In this document: piece by piece, positions 7,661 to 10,943 of the stretch
How positions within the stretch are numbered: the first letter of the stretch is position 1
How the letters are laid out: each line of letters opens with the position of its first letter
Assembly: GCF_938039245.1 (NCBI RefSeq)
Contig: NZ_CALHVN010000069.1
Coordinates: 1 to 10,943, forward strand
Source of the DNA: an uncultured Campylobacter sp.
Lineage (GTDB): Bacteria; Campylobacterota; Campylobacteria; Campylobacterales; Campylobacteraceae
Direction: 5' to 3'
DNA length: 10,943 nucleotides
Made by a program: the position numbers and the translations under genes
Notes under the pieces: model-generated
Databases searched by the model: none
Seen by the model: only the letters and a program-made list of their open reading frames with translations
What the model was told of the DNA's origin: nothing

Positions 7661-8572
7661 TTAAATTTTACGCCTTTTATCGTCCCTGGCCAGCAAAAAT
7701 ATGCACGAGATGATGAGCGTAAAGCCCGCAAAATCAAGAAACACAAACTCCGTCCCCAGCCAAAAATAGGCAAACGCCGCCGCGCTAACGGGCTCGATGC
7801 ACGCGATCATGCTCGCCCTGCTCGCGCCTATTATCTTTAGCCCCGTCATGTAAAAGCTAAACGCGCATATCGTGCCCAAAATCACCACCGTCGCAAGCGC
7901 CGCAAAGCCCTGCGCGTCGCTCACGCCGCCTAGCTGCCAAACCCGCGTGTAAAGCGCGAGCGCGCCGCCGCCGATGACCATGCCCCAGCCTAAATTTAGC
8001 GCGACGGGGTATTTTTGATTTAGCTTCGTTGGGATGAGACTATAAATCACGACGCCAAGCGCGCTAACGAGGCACCAAACCAGCGCCTCCGCGCTGATAA
8101 CCAGCGAGCCAAGATCGCCGTGGGTGGCGAGCAGCACGACGCCCAGCACCGCGAAAATGAGCGCGATGAGCTCGACTTTTTTAGGCGCGCGCCGCTCCAA
8201 AAAGCAAACGACGGCAAGGATGAGCGCGGGGGCGGAGTACTGGATCACGGTCGCGACGGCGGCGTTTGAGAGCTCGACACCGCAAAAGTACGAATACTGC
8301 GTCATCATAAGCCCAAAAAACGCGTAGATGAGCAGCTGCGGCAAAAGCACGCGATCTTTTAGCGGCGCAAAGGCTAGGCGCGGCGAGCGAGCGATGTAAT
8401 ACGCTACCATCGCAAGCCCCGCAAGGCTCAGGCGGTAGGGTACGAGCCAGTCGGCGCTGACGCCTTTTTGCGTGAACAGATACTGCCCGCAAACACTGCT
8501 AAATCCCCATAATACGCCGCCAAGAAGAGTGATGAAAACGCCAAAAAATTCGCTTTTTACTAGATTTTTCAT
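7661..8572 (-). CDS. DMT superfamily transporter, EamA family
   Basis: 303-residue inner-membrane protein with about ten hydrophobic segments arranged as two EamA repeats (about 10-145 and 155-295), the standard layout of drug/metabolite exporters. Typical features are GGVLWGFSSVCGQYLF in helix 1, the helix ending TVIQYSAPALILAVV (112-126) before a charged ERR loop, and SRASMIACIEPVSAAAFAYF in the second repeat. The substrate cannot be told from sequence; relatives export amino acids, metabolites or drugs. Local GC is high, unlike the restriction-modification genes next to it. The ATG at 8570-8572 has no Shine-Dalgarno but sits right behind a promoter. Start choice is supported by helix 1 beginning near residue 9. 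Confidence 0.9.
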   Translation of the reverse strand: MKNLVKSEFFGVFITLLGGVLWGFSSVCGQYLFTQKGVSADWLVPYRLSLAGLAMVAYYIARSPRLAFAPLKDRVLLPQLLIYAFFGLMMTQYSYFCGVELSNAAVATVIQYSAPALILAVVCFLERRAPKKVELIALIFAVLGVVLLATHGDLGSLVISAEALVWCLVSALGVVIYSLIPTKLNQKYPVALNLGWGMVIGGGALALYTRVWQLGGVSDAQGFAALATVVILGTICAFSFYMTGLKIIGASRASMIACIEPVSAAAFAYFWLGTEFVFLDFAGFTLIISCIFLLARDDKRRKI

Positions 8573-8578
8573 TGCGCG

Positions 8579-8607
8579 ATTATAGCTAAAAATTTCGGTC
8601 TAATCAA
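8579..8607 (-). promoter_or_regulatory. Sigma-70 promoter of the transporter gene, possibly leaderless
   Basis: On the minus strand: -35 TTGATT (8602-8607), a 17-base spacer containing a T-run, and a perfect -10 TATAAT (8579-8584). The -35 box overlaps the methyltransferase stop codon. Only 6 bases (8573-8578) separate the -10 from the ATG, so initiation at the normal distance would fall on or next to the A of the start codon. The transporter would then have its own transcript separate from the restriction-modification operon. Confidence 0.65.
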
Positions 8608-9401
8608 TCTAACTTATTTATATCCAAAATCCTACGCCTAAAAAGATCGAAATTCGCGTCGAGTTCGCTTTTGCGGTTTATAGAAATTTCTATAAATTCC
8701 CGCTCTTTTTCGATGCCGATGAATTTTCTCCCGAGTAAATTCGCCGCGATACCCGTCGTCGAAGAGCCGGCAAACGGATTGCAAATCACGCTATTTTCGT
8801 TGCTCGCCATCAATATAAGCCTTATCAAAAGAGAAAGTGGCTTTTGTGTAGGGTGCTTACCGCAAGCCTTTTCCCACGGCGCTATCGCAGGAAAGCTCCA
8901 AACGTCTTTCATTTGCTTATCGTCGTTTAGCTTTTTCATCAGTTCGTAGTTGAAAATATGCTTAAATTTCTCGCTTTTTCTTGCCCAAATTATTTGCTCG
9001 GTGCTATGCGTGAGGTATCGGCAGCTGAAATTTGGCGGCGGGTTGGTCTTTTGCCAAGTGATGATGTTTAAAATTTTATAGTCTAGCTTTTGCAGCGCCC
9101 GGCCGATCGAAAAAATATTGTGATACGTTCCGCTTATCATTACGCTGCCGTTATCCGTAAGGGCGTCTTTGGCAAGAGCAAGCCATTTGATATTAAATTT
9201 ATCTATCTCGTCTATACCGAAACCTTTATCCCAATCGCCTTTATTTACGCTTACGATTTTTCCGCTTTGAATGCTAAGTCCGTCGTTTGAGAGAAAATAC
9301 GGCGGATCGGCAAAAATGAGGTCAAACTCTCCCTTAAATTTAGGCAAAATCTCAAAACAATCGCCTTTAAAAAGCTTAAAATCATCGGATAGCTTAAACA
9401 T
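8604..9401 (-). CDS. dpnA: DpnA-like type II DNA methyltransferase, beta class, probable GATC specificity
   Basis: S-adenosylmethionine-dependent DNA amino-methyltransferase of 265 residues. Catalytic motif IV ADPPYF (31-36) precedes the cofactor-binding motif I NPFAGSSTTG (208-217), the order of the beta class. From memory it follows M.DpnA closely: FADPPYFLSNDG, VSVNKGDWDK (50-59), ITWQKTNPPPNFSCRY (114-129), THSTE (131-135), KQMKDVW (162-168) and KHPTQKP (182-188). M.DpnA methylates adenine in GATC and can act on single-stranded DNA; the same site is inferred here. It is intact and should protect the genome in either state of the endonuclease. Its ATG (9399-9401) overlaps the endonuclease frame by 8 bases, with only a weak AAGAG before it, which suggests translational coupling. 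Confidence 0.92.
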   Translation of the reverse strand: MFKLSDDFKLFKGDCFEILPKFKGEFDLIFADPPYFLSNDGLSIQSGKIVSVNKGDWDKGFGIDEIDKFNIKWLALAKDALTDNGSVMISGTYHNIFSIGRALQKLDYKILNIITWQKTNPPPNFSCRYLTHSTEQIIWARKSEKFKHIFNYELMKKLNDDKQMKDVWSFPAIAPWEKACGKHPTQKPLSLLIRLILMASNENSVICNPFAGSSTTGIAANLLGRKFIGIEKEREFIEISINRKSELDANFDLFRRRILDINKLD

Positions 9402-9750
9402 TTTTAAGCTCTTTTACGAAATATTGAAGCGTAGAAAGATTATAAATTTTAACGCTTTTGTAGGCCTCTTCAAGCTTGTTTTTAGCGGCACGCCAGCCCT
9501 GTCCGTCCGTTATCCAGACGAATTTATATCCGCCGCAAAGCGAGATTTTTTGCGCTATTTCGATGTAAGATCTTGCGACCTCGTTTAGCTTCGAGCCGCC
9601 CGTGCTGTAAAAATTCGCCTCTATCAGATATGTTACGCCGCCCACGGTTATAACGAAATCAAAAATCTTTTGATCGCTTCCTAAATTTAGAGCGAATTTT
9701 TTACTACTAACTTCGGTTTGAAAGCCGATATTTTTACTCTTTTTAAGCAA
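9394..9750 (-). CDS. C-terminal catalytic fragment of the DpnII-family endonuclease
   Basis: Open frame of 118 codons from TTG 9750. Its first 11 residues (LLKKSKNIGFQ region) come from the inverted segment edge and the left repeat; real homology begins at KSKNIGFQ. It holds the nuclease core: FDFVI, YLIEANFYSTGGSKLNEVAR, YKFVWITDGQGW and AKNKLEEAY, with Asp of FDFVI and Glu of IEANF the likely metal ligands (inferred). In the present orientation there is no good ribosome site at the TTG and the frame is not fused to the N-terminal part. It overlaps the methyltransferase start by 8 bases. Confidence 0.85.
   Translation of the reverse strand: MLKKSKNIGFQTEVSSKKFALNLGSDQKIFDFVITVGGVTYLIEANFYSTGGSKLNEVARSYIEIAQKISLCGGYKFVWITDGQGWRAAKNKLEEAYKSVKIYNLSTLQYFVKELKNV
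9717..9741 (+). repeat. Left inverted repeat (recombination site)
   Basis: TTTGAAAGCCGATA followed by TTTTTACTCTT. It pairs with the reverse complement of 10033-10057 at 23 of 25 positions; the differences are G9724 and T9735. Identity ends sharply on both sides. Confidence 0.92.
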
Positions 9751-10065
9751 AATAAAGAGTGCTTTGATACGCTAAATTTGCTCATAGCCGTTCGAGATAA
9801 AAATACGGACGTAGTCGCGGCAAGCGGCGAACTAACGAGGCTGAAAGCGTATTTTGAAAGTCCCGAAAAAATTTACGAGTTTTGCAAAGAAACGGGACTA
9901 GATAAAATTTTTATGGACGCAAAGATAAAGAATTTGCACGATTACGTGTTTGGTGTGGAAGTCGGACTCGATACGAACGCGCGGAAAAATCACGGGGGCG
10001 TAAATTTCTCTCGAACTATTTCAGAGTATTTTAAGAGTGAAAATATCGGTTTTCAAATCTTTTGA
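9718..10065 (+). pseudogene. Inverted middle part of the endonuclease, read on the plus strand
   Basis: The open frame runs on the opposite strand to its operon, from TTG 9718 to TGA 10065. Residues FKQNKECFDT (from 9742) through RTISEYF (to 10032) are the missing central section of the endonuclease: NLLIAVRDK, YEFCKETGLDKIF, LHDYVFGVEVGLDTNARKN and GVNFSRTISEYF align with DpnII between its N-terminal FTDF region and its FDFVI core. The reading frame has no stop or shift. No promoter or ribosome site is seen for it on the plus strand, so it is probably silent in this orientation. Confidence 0.88.
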
Positions 10066-10215
10066 TCCGAGCAAAAAATCAAGCGTATGAAGCTTGATAG
10101 AAACGGCTTTTAGATTTTTGCCGCATTTGTTAAAGTCGGTAAAGTAGCCAAGGCTCGCGTTCGTCTTTCTAAGCGAGCGTAAAAAGTCATCGAATTTCGT
10201 TAAATTTGGTTCCAT
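10021..10215 (-). CDS. N-terminal fragment of the DpnII-family endonuclease (64 residues)
   Basis: This is what the operon would translate in the present orientation: 61 genuine residues (MEPNLTKFDDFLRSLRK..., including LGYFTDFNK and DFLLGSKDLKTDIFTL) plus three foreign ones (KIL) and a TGA inside the inverted segment. ATG 10213-10215 with AGGA at 10221-10224 is preferred over upstream in-frame codons, which overlap the dpnD-like gene and give an unrelated basic leader. It lacks the nuclease core and should be inactive. Confidence 0.85.
   Translation of the reverse strand: MEPNLTKFDDFLRSLRKTNASLGYFTDFNKCGKNLKAVSIKLHTLDFLLGSKDLKTDIFTLKIL
10033..10057 (-). repeat. Right inverted repeat (recombination site)
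   Basis: Read on the minus strand: TTTGAAAACCGATA followed by TTTTCACTCTT. This copy holds a perfect dyad, TGAAAA-CCGATA-TTTTCA, that is, two 6-base arms around a 6-base asymmetric spacer. Such a layout suits a tyrosine recombinase core site. A GATC lies 7 bases outside (10064-10067). Confidence 0.92.
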
Positions 10216-10222
10216 AAAATTC

Positions 10223-10414
10223 CTAAATTTCAGTTTTCGGCTCGTCCGCGATCGTCGTTTTAAAATCCGCACAAACGAAGTCCTCCGCACCTAAAACGAT
10301 CTCGCTATTTTCGTAAGCCGCCCGGGCGATCTTACACGCTTCTTCTTTATTTCTTGCTTTAATAACGACCCTTCTCGCCGAAGTTTCGATAATCTCTACT
10401 TCAAATTCTTTCAT
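10223..10414 (-). CDS. DpnD/PcfM-like small protein
   Basis: 63 residues. MKEFEVEIIETSARRVVIKA (1-20), the helix KEEACKIARAAYENSEIVL (23-41) and GAEDFVCADF (42-51) fit the beta-beta-helix pattern of the DpnD/PcfM family: a strand with 'V-x-I-x-E-T', an 'A-x-[ND]xEEA' helix, and a final 'IVL-x-A-x-DF'. The family is named partly after DpnD of the pneumococcal DpnI cassette and has no settled function. Its TAG overlaps the AGGA of the endonuclease start 7 bases on, so it is first in the operon and translationally linked. Ribosome site: weak GGAAAA. The 38 bases before it show no clear promoter. Confidence 0.75.
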   Translation of the reverse strand: MKEFEVEIIETSARRVVIKARNKEEACKIARAAYENSEIVLGAEDFVCADFKTTIADEPKTEI

Positions 10415-10452
10415 TATTTTCCATTTATTTTTGCACTTGTCGCAATCGTCCG

Positions 10453-10943
10453 CTAAATTTTTCTAATCGGCAGTCTAATTATCGTTTTGCATTTTTTCGG
10501 GTCTATTTTTCTGGGGTCGCTTAGGTAGATTTCATGATGCGTCCTTTGCTCGCCAAAGTCCTTTGCATAGCCGTTTGCGGCGATAAACTCGTCTATTTTA
10601 GCAACGCTACCAGGCTCATCGTCAAAGCTGCCCAAATGTAAAATTTGCACGCAAAGACCTTCGTCAATCCTTAAAAACTCCGCCATACCGCAGTCTAGCT
10701 TCTTTTTTGAAGCAGCCTGCCGTACCGCCCAGTCGAAATTTTCTCGCGTGACAAAACCAGGCAGTCTGATCGCGCTAATCCAGCTAAAATCGCTCTTTCT
10801 AGCATAGTCTGCCTCGCCGCAAGCCGAGCCGCTTTGCCGCCAAAATCCTTCTAACGGCGGCACGACGTATTCAAAAAAGCCATCTATTTTATAATCGGTT
10901 TTGTAGCTCATTTTTAGCGCGTAACTCACGGCGTAAAGCACCT
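10453..10943 (-). CDS. GyrI-like small-molecule-binding domain protein (5' end outside window)
   Basis: The frame runs off the right edge; a GTG at 10941 is unlikely to be the start, since the family continues N-terminally before the VLYAVSYALKM segment. About 163 residues are seen. The pattern VLYAVSYALKM...GFFEYVVPPLEGFW, then FDWAVRQAASKK, VQILHLGSFDDEPGSVAKI and HEIYLSDPRK...KCKTIIRLPIRKI, is that of GyrI/effector-binding-like proteins of about 200 residues (YVVPPLEGFW and HxGxxDDEP are the landmarks). Such domains bind or hydrolyse hydrophobic cationic small molecules. No DNA-binding part is visible. Its stop is 38 bases before the dpnD-like gene. Confidence 0.75.
   Translation of the reverse strand, partial: VLYAVSYALKMSYKTDYKIDGFFEYVVPPLEGFWRQSGSACGEADYARKSDFSWISAIRLPGFVTRENFDWAVRQAASKKKLDCGMAEFLRIDEGLCVQILHLGSFDDEPGSVAKIDEFIAANGYAKDFGEQRTHHEIYLSDPRKIDPKKCKTIIRLPIRKI

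Larger units (their letters stand above)
9717..10057. other. Invertible DNA segment within the restriction endonuclease gene
   Basis: A 291-base core (9742-10032) bounded by 25-base inverted repeats, 341 bases in all. The repeats contribute codons on both sides: at one end KTDIFTL / KADIFTL, at the other KSENIGFQ / KSKNIGFQ. The frame is kept at both junctions because the core is exactly 97 codons and the repeats are in the same phase. Inversion would join LKTDIFTL to FKQNKECF and TISEYF to KS(E/K)NIGFQTEV. The orientation seen is OFF. No recombinase gene lies within the window, so the enzyme would act from elsewhere in the genome. Confidence 0.9.
9394..10215 (-). pseudogene. DpnII/MboI-family restriction endonuclease gene, interrupted by an inverted segment (OFF state)
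   Basis: The locus contains a whole GATC-type endonuclease in three parts: codons 1-61 (10215-10033, minus), the middle 97 codons on the plus strand (9742-10032) and the last 115 codons (9741-9394, minus). Re-inverting the middle gives one frame of 273 residues without stop or shift, close to the size of DpnII and collinear with it: FDDFL, YFTDF, LLIAVR, FGVEVGLDTNARKN, then FDFVI...YLIEANFY...GGSKLNEVARSY and FVWITDGQGW. The start ATG 10213-10215 has AGGA 5 bases upstream, and that AGGA overlaps the dpnD-like stop. As it stands only a 64-residue N-terminal piece is made, so no enzyme is expected. All three parts are undecayed, so a reversible switch is more likely than a dead gene. Confidence 0.93.

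Noticed and set aside
7582..7840. Open frames on both strands overlapping the end of the transporter gene
   Set aside because: Low-complexity basic or hydrophobic translations, overlapped by a well-supported EamA gene and without ribosome sites.
8181..8492. 103-codon minus frame inside the transporter gene
   Set aside because: Arg/Ala-rich shadow of the GC-rich EamA coding sequence.
9090..9588. Plus-strand frames opposite the methyltransferase and endonuclease end
   Set aside because: Antisense to strongly conserved methyltransferase and nuclease motifs; no homology seen.
9394..10215. Endonuclease as an ordinary decayed pseudogene
   Set aside because: Decay would leave stops and frameshifts. 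All three parts are open, junctions are in frame after inversion, and inverted repeats lie exactly at the breakpoints.

Overview
The window looks like chromosome of a Campylobacter, most likely one of the higher-GC host-associated species (the showae/rectus/curvus/concisus group). This is inferred from the order clpS-clpA-aat-flgB-flgC-fliE-ftsI, from a Campylobacter-type sigma-54 promoter before flgB, and from the very frequent hexamer AAATTT. No species marker was seen.

Bases 1-2997 (+) hold an N-degron module: the end of clpS, all of clpA and aat. Aat tags proteins with Leu/Phe, ClpS recognises the tag, and ClpA unfolds the substrate for ClpP, which is not in the window. Bases 3000-6187 (+) hold a flagellar rod operon (flgB, flgC, fliE) behind a GG-N10-GC sigma-54 promoter. 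It is followed 3 bases later by the septal transpeptidase gene ftsI/pbpB. Bases 6188-6966 have no convincing gene. On the minus strand come a short Sua5/YrdC-family protein (6967-7389) and a DMT/EamA transporter (7661-8572), the latter behind a near-consensus sigma-70 promoter placed so close to the ATG that the mRNA may be leaderless.

Bases 8604-10414 (-) are an AT-richer DpnII/MboI-type restriction-modification operon: a DpnD/PcfM-like small protein, a DpnII-family endonuclease and a DpnA-like beta-class DNA methyltransferase. The central find is here. The endonuclease gene is in three pieces because its middle (9742-10032) lies inverted between two 25-base inverted repeats (9717-9741 and 10033-10057, 23/25 identical). 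Flipping the segment on paper restores one uninterrupted 273-residue endonuclease that is collinear with DpnII, with both junctions in frame. The natural reading is a restriction enzyme switched by DNA inversion, captured here in the OFF state, while the protective methyltransferase stays intact. No recombinase is encoded in the window. A GyrI-like domain protein (10453 to the right edge, -) is cut by the window end.
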